Assembly (NCBI GenBank): GCA_002683515.1
Contig: NYTN01000079.1
Span: 1 to 6,397 of the forward strand
Reading direction: 5' to 3'
Source: Rhodobiaceae bacterium
GTDB lineage: Bacteria > Pseudomonadota > Alphaproteobacteria > RS24
DNA length: 6,397 nt
A program made the position numbers and the translations under genes. Positions 1 to 5,988 of the stretch are shown here, piece by piece; the stretch's first letter is position 1, and every line of letters starts with the position of its first letter. The notes beneath the pieces are model-generated. The model did no database searches. It saw nothing but the letters and a program-made list of their open reading frames with translations, and was not told where the DNA came from.

Positions 1-467
1 CATACATAAGACATCAGCAATACTGCTTGTGCGAGATTAAGGGATGAGAAATCCGGATTGAGCGGCACAGTGCATATAGCATCACATAAGGTGATATCAT
101 CATTATCGAGACCCGTTCTCTCAGGACCAAACATCAAACCACTCTGAACACTTTCAGCAGCATGAGAATGGATCATTTGAGCAGTCTTTTCAGGTGTCAA
201 AACAGTCTTTACCATATCTCGGCTTCGGGCAGTCGTTGCCCCAACAAATCCGAGATCAGCAATGGCCTCAGCTGTGGTCGTAAATGTTTTTCTGTTCTCG
301 ACTACTTTATCAGCGCCTGCGGAGGCTTTAATAGCTCTTTCCACATCCCAGCCCTTACGAGGATTAACCACACGTAAATCTTCAAGCCCAAAATTGAGCA
401 TTGCGCGTGCAACGGTACCGATATTTTCACCCAACTGAGGGCCTATTAGAATAACTGCAGGCTTCAT
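1..467 (-). CDS. trmJ: TrmJ-type tRNA (cytidine/uridine-2'-O-)-methyltransferase, partial (C-terminus beyond left edge)
   Basis: By family, this SPOUT (SpoU/TrmH) enzyme transfers a methyl group from S-adenosylmethionine to the 2'-O of nucleotide 32 in the anticodon loop of some tRNAs. I translated 155 codons by hand. The three SPOUT motifs are visible. Motif 1 is at residues about 13-27 (GENIGTVARAMLNFG, with N15 and the presumed catalytic R21). Motif 2 is at 112-121 (MFGPERTGLD). Motif 3 is at 134-147 (VPLNPDFSSLNLAQ), which forms the trefoil-knot cofactor site. The order and spacing match E. coli TrmJ, which is about 245 residues long, so roughly 90 residues are missing past the edge. The start at 465-467 is the only ATG after an in-frame TAA, but no good Shine-Dalgarno sequence precedes it. 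The gene is divergent from icd. A related TrmH-family paralogue is the main alternative; the family assignment is firm and the exact tRNA position is inferred. Confidence 0.88.
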   Translation of the reverse strand, partial: MKPAVILIGPQLGENIGTVARAMLNFGLEDLRVVNPRKGWDVERAIKASAGADKVVENRKTFTTTAEAIADLGFVGATTARSRDMVKTVLTPEKTAQMIHSHAAESVQSGLMFGPERTGLDNDDITLCDAICTVPLNPDFSSLNLAQAVLLMSYV

Positions 468-468
468 A

Positions 469-483
469 AAAAATCCGATTTTT
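469..483. repeat. 15-bp A/T-flanked palindrome just upstream of the trmJ start
   Basis: AAAAATC, a central C, then GATTTTT form a perfect 7-bp dyad that begins one base outside the trmJ start codon. With only one central base it cannot fold as a simple hairpin without losing inner pairs. It occupies the place where a ribosome-binding site would be expected. It could be a protein-binding site or chance in A+T-rich DNA. Confidence 0.3.
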
Positions 484-518
484 CTCTCATTCAGTTAATA
501 ATGCGTCTGTTGAGTTTA

Positions 519-548
519 ATTTTATGAATATTTTGTCACTTGAGACAA
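519..548 (-). promoter_or_regulatory. Possible trmJ promoter
   Basis: Read on the minus strand, TTGTCT (positions 543-548) and TAAAAT (519-524) are separated by 18 nt. They match the sigma-70 consensus at 4 of 6 and 5 of 6 bases. The -35 element lies inside the right arm of the 529-552 inverted repeat, so a protein bound there could control trmJ. Such hexamers are common in A+T-rich DNA, so this is weak evidence. Confidence 0.28.
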
Positions 549-552
549 AATA
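529..552. repeat. Perfect 9-bp inverted repeat in the trmJ-icd divergent region
   Basis: TATTTTGTC (529-537) and its exact reverse complement GACAAAATA (544-552) are separated by six bases (ACTTGA). It sits midway between two divergent genes, about 60 bp from the trmJ start and about 90 bp from the icd start. There is no T-tract beyond either arm, and the nearest genes point away, so a terminator is unlikely. The symmetry and position suit an operator for a dimeric regulator of either gene. I do not recognise the binding family. Confidence 0.5.
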
Positions 553-601
553 CCTCTCAAATAAATCAATGCAGCCCTTTAATCAAACCCAAACCTCTGC
601 T

Positions 602-627
602 ATGCCTTGGCTAAATTCACAAGGCAT
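602..627 (+). promoter_or_regulatory. 8-bp hairpin in the icd leader beside the ribosome-binding site
   Basis: ATGCCTTG (602-609) pairs perfectly with CAAGGCAT (620-627) around a 10-nt loop. The stem ends one base before the icd Shine-Dalgarno sequence AAGGG (629-633), which is 6 nt from the ATG at 640. In the mRNA this could affect ribosome access to icd; in DNA it could be an operator half-site pair. There is no T-tract, so it is not an intrinsic terminator. The pairing is seen directly; any function is inferred. Confidence 0.4.
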
Positions 628-639
628 TAAGGGTTAACT

Positions 640-1854
640 ATGTCAAAAATCAAGGTTGAAAATCCTGTCATTGAGATTGATGGGGATGAAATGACCAGAA
701 TTATCTGGCAACTCATCAAAGATAAACTCATCTTACCATATCTCGATATAGACCTTAAATATTACGATCTGTCAGTTCAGGTGCGTGATGACACAAATGA
801 CCAAATTACAATTGATGCGGCTGAAGCTATCAAAGAGTATGGTGTCGGCGTTAAATGCGCAACAATCACCCCCGATGAGGCCCGTGTAGAAGAATTTGAC
901 CTCAAAGAAATGTGGCGCTCACCTAATGGTACCATCAGAAACATTCTAGGCGGGACGGTATTCAGGGAACCTATTATTTGTAAAAATGTTCCACGCCTTG
1001 TACCAGGCTGGACAGACCCGATTGTTATTGGTCGTCACGCATTTGGCGACCAGTACCGCGCAACCGATTTTGTTGTTCCCGGCAAAGGGAAACTTAAAAT
1101 CAGCTGGGAGGCTGAAGACGGCAGCGAGAAAATCGAGAGAGATGTGTTTGATTTTCCTGGCGGTGGCATTGCGATGGCAATGTATAATCTTGACGAGTCA
1201 ATCCGTGATTTTGCGCGCGCAAGCATGAATTATGGGTTGAATAGAAACTGGCCGGTCTATCTCTCCACAAAAAATACAATCCTGAAGGCCTATGACGGAC
1301 GCTTTAAAGATCTCTTTCAGGAAGTTTTTGATGCTGAGTTCAAGGGTAAATTTGAAGCTAGCGGCATCACTTACGAACATCGATTAATTGATGACATGGT
1401 CGCCGCGGCACTTAAGTGGAACGGGAAATTTGTTTGGGCATGTAAAAATTATGATGGTGATGTGCAATCTGACACTGTCGCTCAGGGCTTTGGGTCTCTT
1501 GGTTTAATGACATCTACGCTTCTAACCCCAAATGGTAAAATAATGGAAGCTGAAGCAGCACATGGAACAGTAACACGACATTTCCGAGCGCATGAACGCG
1601 GAGAAGAAACCTCAACAAACTCGATTGCATCAATCTTTGCTTGGACACGCGGCCTCATCAAACGTGGCGATATAGATGGCAATGATGCGCTAGTGTCTTT
1701 CGCTCACACCCTCGAAAAAGTCTGTGTCAGTACTGTTGAAAGTGGTCATATGACAAAAGACTTGGCATTACTTGTTGGGCCTCAGCAAAATTGGCTCAGC
1801 ACGACAGAGTTTTTGGATAAAATCGACAGTAATTTGCAAAAAGCACTTAGCTAA
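640..1854 (+). CDS. icd: NADP-dependent isocitrate dehydrogenase, homodimeric eukaryote-like type
   Basis: This cytoplasmic TCA-cycle enzyme oxidatively decarboxylates isocitrate to 2-oxoglutarate, making NADPH. The 404-residue protein is full length for this subfamily and aligns almost without gaps to human IDH1, not to the E. coli Icd type. Isocitrate-binding arginines are present at R100, R109 and R132 (in NGTIR, VFRE and GRHAFGDQYR), as are Y139 and K211. Metal ligands are D251, D274 and D278 (LIDDM and YDGDVQSD). The NADP 2'-phosphate contacts are in HGTVTRH (308-314), with R313 and H314. The start is supported by AAGGG at 629-633, 6 nt upstream. The gene ends in TAA, 29 nt from the end of convergent alaS. 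No key residue is missing. The homodimeric type is not expected to be controlled by the IDH kinase AceK as in E. coli; this is inference. Confidence 0.97.
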   Translation: MSKIKVENPVIEIDGDEMTRIIWQLIKDKLILPYLDIDLKYYDLSVQVRDDTNDQITIDAAEAIKEYGVGVKCATITPDEARVEEFDLKEMWRSPNGTIRNILGGTVFREPIICKNVPRLVPGWTDPIVIGRHAFGDQYRATDFVVPGKGKLKISWEAEDGSEKIERDVFDFPGGGIAMAMYNLDESIRDFARASMNYGLNRNWPVYLSTKNTILKAYDGRFKDLFQEVFDAEFKGKFEASGITYEHRLIDDMVAAALKWNGKFVWACKNYDGDVQSDTVAQGFGSLGLMTSTLLTPNGKIMEAEAAHGTVTRHFRAHERGEETSTNSIASIFAWTRGLIKRGDIDGNDALVSFAHTLEKVCVSTVESGHMTKDLALLVGPQQNWLSTTEFLDKIDSNLQKALS

Positions 1855-1883
1855 AACCTCTGAAAAAATCGTAAACTAATCTT

Positions 1884-4547
1884 TTAAAGACTTGCTTTAA
1901 TGGCGTCTAAAGCTTCAGGTGCAGCGTCGGTATTAGAGCCACCTGCTTGAGCCATATCAGGGCGACCGCCACCACCTTTGCCGCCAAGTTTTTCAGCACC
2001 AAGACGAACCATAGATACCGCATCGAACCTCTCGGTCAGGTCTTTTGTGACGCCCACTGCGATACCAACCTTGCCCTCGTCTATGCCGATAAACACAACT
2101 ATACCACTGTCGATTTGTTTCTTGCCGTCATCAACGAGACCGCGAAGTTCTTTTGCCGGAAGTCCTTGCACGATTTTACCAAGAAATTTTGTCCCATTAA
2201 TCTCTGAAATCTCATCTTGAGTATCCGTACTTGACGATTGACCACCACCAAGCGCCAATGCTTTTTTAGCTTCAGCTAATTCACGTTCAAGACGCTTTTT
2301 CTCATCTAGCAAACCCGCAATTCGGTTTGGCAAATCTTTCTGACCGGCTTTTACAATGCCGGCAATATCCCCAAGCACCGCTTCTTGTTCCTTCAAATAG
2401 TGCCGTGCAGCATGACCAGTCATAGCTTCGATACGTCTTACACCTGAAGCAACTGCAGTTTCCTGTGTAATAGCAAAGAGGCCAATATCACCTAAACGTT
2501 TCACATGTGTGCCGCCGCATAGCTCAACCGAATAATGACCACCACGACTGTTCGCATCAGCATCCTCGCCCATAGCAAGAACACGAACCTCATCGCCGTA
2601 TTTTTCTCCGAACAATGCCAACGCCCCCGCATCAATCGCTTCATCAGGCGTCATAAGTCGAGTGCTGACCTGATGATTGGAAAGAATGACACCATTCACA
2701 ATATCTTCAGCTTGTTTGACCTCCTCACCAGTCATCGATTTGGGATGGCTGAAATCAAACCTCAAATAGCTTTCATCGACCAGTGAGCCTTTTTGCGTAA
2801 CGTGATCACCAAGAACCCGCCTTAAGGCTTCATGTAGCAAATGCGTAGCAGAATGATTTGAGCGTATTTTTGTGCGTCGGCTATCATCAATGGCAAGGTG
2901 TACAATGTCACCAACGGCAAGTTCCCCAGATTGTACTTCACCAACATGCACATGCATGTCGCCAAGTTTTTTAAGGGTATTGGTGACAGCCATAGCCGCC
3001 GAATTTTCAGATTTAAGGGTACCCTGATCACCAGCCTGCCCGCCACTTTCTGCATAAAAAGGGGTTTGATTAACTATGACAGAAGCCTCTTGTCCGGCAT
3101 TAACTTTATCAGTCGGCTGGCCTTCTATAATAATGGCAGATATTTTTGCTTCAGCTTTTGCCCCTTGATAACCGACGAATTCTGTCATGCCAATATCTTG
3201 GCGAATATCGAACCAGATTGTTTCAGTTGCCGTTTGACCCGAACCCGACCAGTTGGAGCGTGCTTCCGCGCGCTGCTTTTCCATTGCTGTTTCAAAACCT
3301 TTTTCATCAACGCTTAGTCCACGCTCGCGCAATGCATCTTGTGTTAAATCAAGGGGAAAACCGTAAGTATCGTAAAGCTTAAAAGCAATATCACCGGGCA
3401 AAGTTTTACCATTTAATTCTTCAAGCGCATCATCAAGTAATTTTAAGCCACGGGTCAGAGTCTCTCTGAATCGCTCCTCCTCATGCTTAAGTGTTTCCGT
3501 GATTAGCGCACTGGCACGCTCCAACTCAGGGTAAGCGACCGCCATCTGGTTTTTAAGTGCAGGCAGCAATCTCCACATATGCGGCTCTTTGGTGCCAAGC
3601 AATTGTGCATGGCGCATGGCGCGACGCATAATACGGCGTAAAACATAACCGCGCCCTTCATTAGAAGGCAAAACACCATCTGCAATTAAAAAAGCCGCAC
3701 TTCGTAAATGATCTGCAATAACCCTATGACTGACCTTATGAGTGCCATCTGCGGCCTGATTGCTAAACTCTGCCGATGCAGCAATGAGGTGTTGCATCAA
3801 ATCTGTATCGTAATTGTCGTGCTTACCCTGTAGCAAAGCGCCAATACGCTCTAGCCCCATGCCCGTATCAATAGACGGCTTCGGTAGGTCTGTTCGCGTA
3901 CCATCAGCATGTTGCTCAAATTGCATAAACACCAGATTCCAGATTTCAATAAACCTGTCACCATCTTCATCCGGGCTACCGGGCGGTCCACCAGCTATCT
4001 CCGGCCCATGATCATAGAAAATTTCCGAACACGGCCCACAAGGCCCAGTATCTCCCATAGACCAAAAATTGTCGGATGTAGCGATTGGAATAATCCTGTC
4101 ATCACCCAAACCCGCGATTTTTTTCCAAAGTATTTTGGCTTCTTCATCTTCGGCATATACTGTGACCAACAACTTTTCTTGAGAGATTTGAAGTTCTTTA
4201 GTCAAAAACTGCCAAGCGTAATTAATCGCTTCTTCCTTGAAATAATCACCAAATGAAAAATTACCCAGCATTTCAAAGAAAGTGTGATGACGCGCCGTAT
4301 AGCCAACATTATCGAGGTCATTATGCTTCCCCCCCGCACGCACACATTTTTGGGAAGTGACAACACGTTGATGTGGTGAAGTTTCTTGGCCCGTAAAAAA
4401 ATTCTTGAAAGGTACCATACCGGCATTGGTAAAAAGCAATGTCGGATCGTTCAAAGGTACAAGTGGGCTGGATGCTTGAGCCTTATGCTCTTGCGCCTCA
4501 AAATATTTAAGAAAAGATGAACGGATGTCCGCCAAACCAAGTGACAT
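1884..4547 (-). CDS. alaS: Alanine--tRNA ligase
   Basis: This cytoplasmic class II synthetase activates alanine with ATP, charges tRNA-Ala, and hydrolyses mischarged Ser- or Gly-tRNA-Ala. The 887 residues are normal for the family (E. coli 876). The catalytic domain spans about 1-450. It has the motif 2 region at 87-104 (HHTFFEMLGNFSFGDYF), the GDTGPCGPCSEI loop at 165-176 and motif 3 at 229-237 (GMGLERIGA). The editing domain covers about 555-715 and has its zinc and active-site residues intact: H565 and H569 in HSATHLLH, and C677 and H681 in CGGTH. A helical linker rich in K, E and R at about 735-766 leads to the C-Ala domain, with the glycine-rich stretch LGGKGGGGRPDMAQAGG at 854-870. The start is well placed: GGGAG (4554-4558) lies 6 nt upstream. 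It lies downstream of recA on the same strand but behind recA's terminator, so it is probably transcribed from its own promoter. Confidence 0.98.
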   Translation of the reverse strand: MSLGLADIRSSFLKYFEAQEHKAQASSPLVPLNDPTLLFTNAGMVPFKNFFTGQETSPHQRVVTSQKCVRAGGKHNDLDNVGYTARHHTFFEMLGNFSFGDYFKEEAINYAWQFLTKELQISQEKLLVTVYAEDEEAKILWKKIAGLGDDRIIPIATSDNFWSMGDTGPCGPCSEIFYDHGPEIAGGPPGSPDEDGDRFIEIWNLVFMQFEQHADGTRTDLPKPSIDTGMGLERIGALLQGKHDNYDTDLMQHLIAASAEFSNQAADGTHKVSHRVIADHLRSAAFLIADGVLPSNEGRGYVLRRIMRRAMRHAQLLGTKEPHMWRLLPALKNQMAVAYPELERASALITETLKHEEERFRETLTRGLKLLDDALEELNGKTLPGDIAFKLYDTYGFPLDLTQDALRERGLSVDEKGFETAMEKQRAEARSNWSGSGQTATETIWFDIRQDIGMTEFVGYQGAKAEAKISAIIIEGQPTDKVNAGQEASVIVNQTPFYAESGGQAGDQGTLKSENSAAMAVTNTLKKLGDMHVHVGEVQSGELAVGDIVHLAIDDSRRTKIRSNHSATHLLHEALRRVLGDHVTQKGSLVDESYLRFDFSHPKSMTGEEVKQAEDIVNGVILSNHQVSTRLMTPDEAIDAGALALFGEKYGDEVRVLAMGEDADANSRGGHYSVELCGGTHVKRLGDIGLFAITQETAVASGVRRIEAMTGHAARHYLKEQEAVLGDIAGIVKAGQKDLPNRIAGLLDEKKRLERELAEAKKALALGGGQSSSTDTQDEISEINGTKFLGKIVQGLPAKELRGLVDDGKKQIDSGIVVFIGIDEGKVGIAVGVTKDLTERFDAVSMVRLGAEKLGGKGGGGRPDMAQAGGSNTDAAPEALDAIKASL

Positions 4548-4564
4548 ATTATTCTCCCACTAAG

Positions 4565-4593
4565 TTTGTAACGAGCCTTCCCCGATATGCCAA
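4565..4593 (-). promoter_or_regulatory. Probable alaS promoter
   Basis: On the minus strand, TTGGCA (4588-4593; 5 of 6 to TTGACA) is followed after 17 nt by TACAAA (4565-4570; 4 of 6 to TATAAT). The same -10 hexamer occurs in the recA promoter candidate. It lies downstream of the recA terminator, which fits independent alaS expression. The predicted transcript would start near 4558, leaving a very short leader that barely contains the GGGAG ribosome-binding site. Confidence 0.4.
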
Positions 4594-4629
4594 GCCCTCT
4601 CCGAACGAAACAGGCAAAATTACAGTAAT

Positions 4630-4665
4630 AATAATAAAAATCCCGGATATTAAATCCGGGATTTT
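4630..4665 (-). terminator. Rho-independent terminator of recA
   Basis: A perfect 12-bp stem, AAAATCCCGGAT (4637-4648) with ATCCGGGATTTT (4654-4665), closes a 5-nt loop. Its centre is G+C-rich (CCCGG/CCGGG). Read on the minus strand, the stem runs into TTTTTATTATTATTA. It begins 29 nt after the recA stop codon. The plus-strand reading has only four T residues after the G+C core, and no plus-strand gene ends here, so the recA orientation is clearly favoured. Confidence 0.88.
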
Positions 4666-4694
4666 AAAGTTGTGACACATCTAAGATTGCCAGA

Positions 4695-5786
4695 TTAGCT
4701 TGCCGCTTCTTCTAGCTCATCATCACCAGCATCATAATCATCTTCAGGCTTGAGAGGCTCAACATCAACGAGACCGGCATCGGCACGGACTTTTTCTTCA
4801 ATTTCCGCAGCGATTTCAGGATTATCCTTGAGGAACTGACGGGCATTTTCCTTGCCTTGACCGATCCGTTGATCACCATAACTGTACCAGCTACCGGATT
4901 TATCTACGACTTCAGCTTTAACACCAAGATCAATCAACTCGCCTGTTTTCGAGATGCCTTCGCCATACATAATGTCAAACTCAACGACACGGAAAGGCGG
5001 GGCAACCTTATTTTTAACAACTTTGACGCGTGTCTGGTTACCGACCACTTCCTCGCGATCTTTAATTGCGCCGATACGACGGATATCCAGACGACACGAA
5101 GCATAGAATTTGAGGGCGTTACCGCCAGTAGTCGTTTCAGGGCTACCAAACATAACCCCGATTTTCATCCGAATCTGGTTGATAAATATAACCATCGTAT
5201 TTGATTTCGATATGGATGCAGTCAATTTACGCAACGCCTGACTCATTAAACGTGCTTGAAGACCCGGCAAACTGTCGCCCATATCACCTTCAAGTTCAGC
5301 ACGCGGGGTTAATGCCGCCACTGAGTCGATAACCAACACATCAATAGCCCCGGATCTTACCAGCGTATCAGCGATTTCAAGCGCCTGTTCCCCATTATCA
5401 GGCTGAGAAATCAGTAATTCTTCTACATCTGCCCCAAGTTTACTTGCATATAATGGGTCAAGTGCATGTTCGGCATCTATAAAGGCGCAAATGCCGCCTT
5501 TTTTCTGCGCTTCTGCAACTGTATGTAAAGCAAGGGTTGTTTTACCTGAGCTTTCCGGTCCGTATATCTCAATAATCCGGCCTTGCGGCAGGCCACCGAT
5601 ACCAAGAGCGATATCCAGCCCTAATGAGCCGGTCGGAATTGAGCCTATTTCTACAATATTTTTCGGGTCGCCCAGTTTCATTACTGAGCCTTTGCCATAA
5701 TTTCGTTCAATCTGGCCTAATGCGGCTTCAAGAGCTTTCTTTCTGTCGCCTTTTTCATCCATGAGGTTCACCAAGTTAGAGGACAT
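4695..5786 (-). CDS. recA: Recombinase A
   Basis: This DNA-dependent ATPase forms filaments on single-stranded DNA, catalyses strand exchange and, as a filament, triggers LexA self-cleavage in the SOS response. The 363 residues are normal (E. coli 353). An N-terminal polymerisation segment covers about 10-40. Walker A is GPESSGKTT at 76-84. The catalytic glutamate is E106 in FIDAEHALD. Walker B is at 150-154 (VLVID). Loop L1 is around 166-174 (EGDMGDS). Loop L2 starts at the conserved NQIRMKIGVMFG (203-214) and continues through SPETTTGGNALKFYAS. The C-terminal tail (about 342-360) is strongly acidic, as in other RecA proteins, where it modulates DNA binding. Residue 231 is Cys where E. coli has Val, a minor difference in a conserved stretch. 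It is preceded by an SOS-type operator and followed by a strong terminator, so it is probably a single-gene transcript. Confidence 0.99.
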   Translation of the reverse strand: MSSNLVNLMDEKGDRKKALEAALGQIERNYGKGSVMKLGDPKNIVEIGSIPTGSLGLDIALGIGGLPQGRIIEIYGPESSGKTTLALHTVAEAQKKGGICAFIDAEHALDPLYASKLGADVEELLISQPDNGEQALEIADTLVRSGAIDVLVIDSVAALTPRAELEGDMGDSLPGLQARLMSQALRKLTASISKSNTMVIFINQIRMKIGVMFGSPETTTGGNALKFYASCRLDIRRIGAIKDREEVVGNQTRVKVVKNKVAPPFRVVEFDIMYGEGISKTGELIDLGVKAEVVDKSGSWYSYGDQRIGQGKENARQFLKDNPEIAAEIEEKVRADAGLVDVEPLKPEDDYDAGDDELEEAAS

Positions 5787-5792
5787 TGCTAT

Positions 5793-5798
5793 CTCCTT
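5793..5798 (-). promoter_or_regulatory. recA ribosome-binding site
   Basis: AAGGAG on the minus strand lies 6 nt before the ATG at 5784-5786. It selects this start over the internal Met at residue 9. It is the strongest Shine-Dalgarno sequence I found in the window. Confidence 0.85.
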
Positions 5799-5832
5799 AT
5801 TTCACACCCCTATAAAAGGAGCAATTGGCTTA

Positions 5833-5860
5833 TTTGTACCTATTTTGTTCTCTTCTGCAA
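5833..5860 (-). promoter_or_regulatory. Probable recA promoter
   Basis: On the minus strand, TTGCAG (5855-5860; 4 of 6 to TTGACA) and TACAAA (5833-5838; 4 of 6 to TATAAT) are separated by 16 nt. Upstream, about 5861-5895 is very A+T-rich and could act as an UP element. The SOS-like box fills the spacer and overlaps the -10 hexamer, the arrangement expected for LexA repression. The predicted leader is about 40 nt. Confidence 0.5.
5836..5850. promoter_or_regulatory. Putative LexA (SOS) box of recA
   Basis: The plus strand reads GTAC-N7-GTTC (minus strand GAAC-N7-GTAC). The alphaproteobacterial SOS box is the direct repeat GTTC-N7-GTTC, so 7 of the 8 defined bases match with exact spacing. It lies about 50 bp upstream of the recA start and within the promoter candidate, the expected place for a LexA operator. 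The single mismatch could weaken LexA binding. Confidence 0.65.
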
Positions 5861-5907
5861 GTAAAAATTTAACTTATTGTTTTTATTATCATAATAGGCC
5901 CATGTTC

Positions 5908-5939
5908 TCACTTTATTCATATTGAAAAGTGATTTTTTT
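5908..5939 (+). terminator. Terminator-like hairpin facing away from recA, with no plus-strand gene before it
   Basis: TCACTTT (5908-5914) pairs with AAAGTGA (5926-5932) across an 11-nt loop, and seven T residues follow (5933-5939). The T-tract is only on the plus strand; on the minus strand the hairpin is preceded by A residues, so it does not look like the terminator of the DksA-family gene. The stem is A+T-rich and the loop long, so it would be weak. No plus-strand coding region lies upstream of it before the recA promoter. Confidence 0.35.
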
Positions 5940-5988
5940 GAGGTGAACAAACACACGTTCAGAGAATCGGTTGGGCAGAAAAGAAGAG

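Noticed and set aside
162..377. 71-codon plus-strand reading frame
   Set aside because: It is antisense to trmJ, whose translation carries clear conserved SPOUT motifs in this stretch.
2898..3317. 139-codon plus-strand reading frame opposite alaS
   Set aside because: It lies entirely antisense to the conserved AlaS catalytic and editing regions, and its translation shows no recognisable domain.
4329..4335. Run of seven C (G7 in alaS sense) as a phase-variation tract
   Set aside because: It is within an essential gene, encodes conserved Ala-Gly-Gly codons in frame, and is too short to suggest programmed slippage.
4857..5204. 115-codon plus-strand reading frame
   Set aside because: It is antisense to the highly conserved RecA core and is a shadow of it.
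5885..5895. ATTATCATAAT palindrome as a Fur-type iron box
   Set aside because: It is only 11 bp, covering part of a Fur box, in a very A+T-rich stretch where such palindromes arise by chance.
5944..5961. TGAAC-N8-GTTCA as a second SOS box
   Set aside because: It is an inverted repeat with an 8-bp spacer. The alphaproteobacterial box is a direct repeat with 7 bp, and this one lies after the DksA-family gene, away from a promoter.
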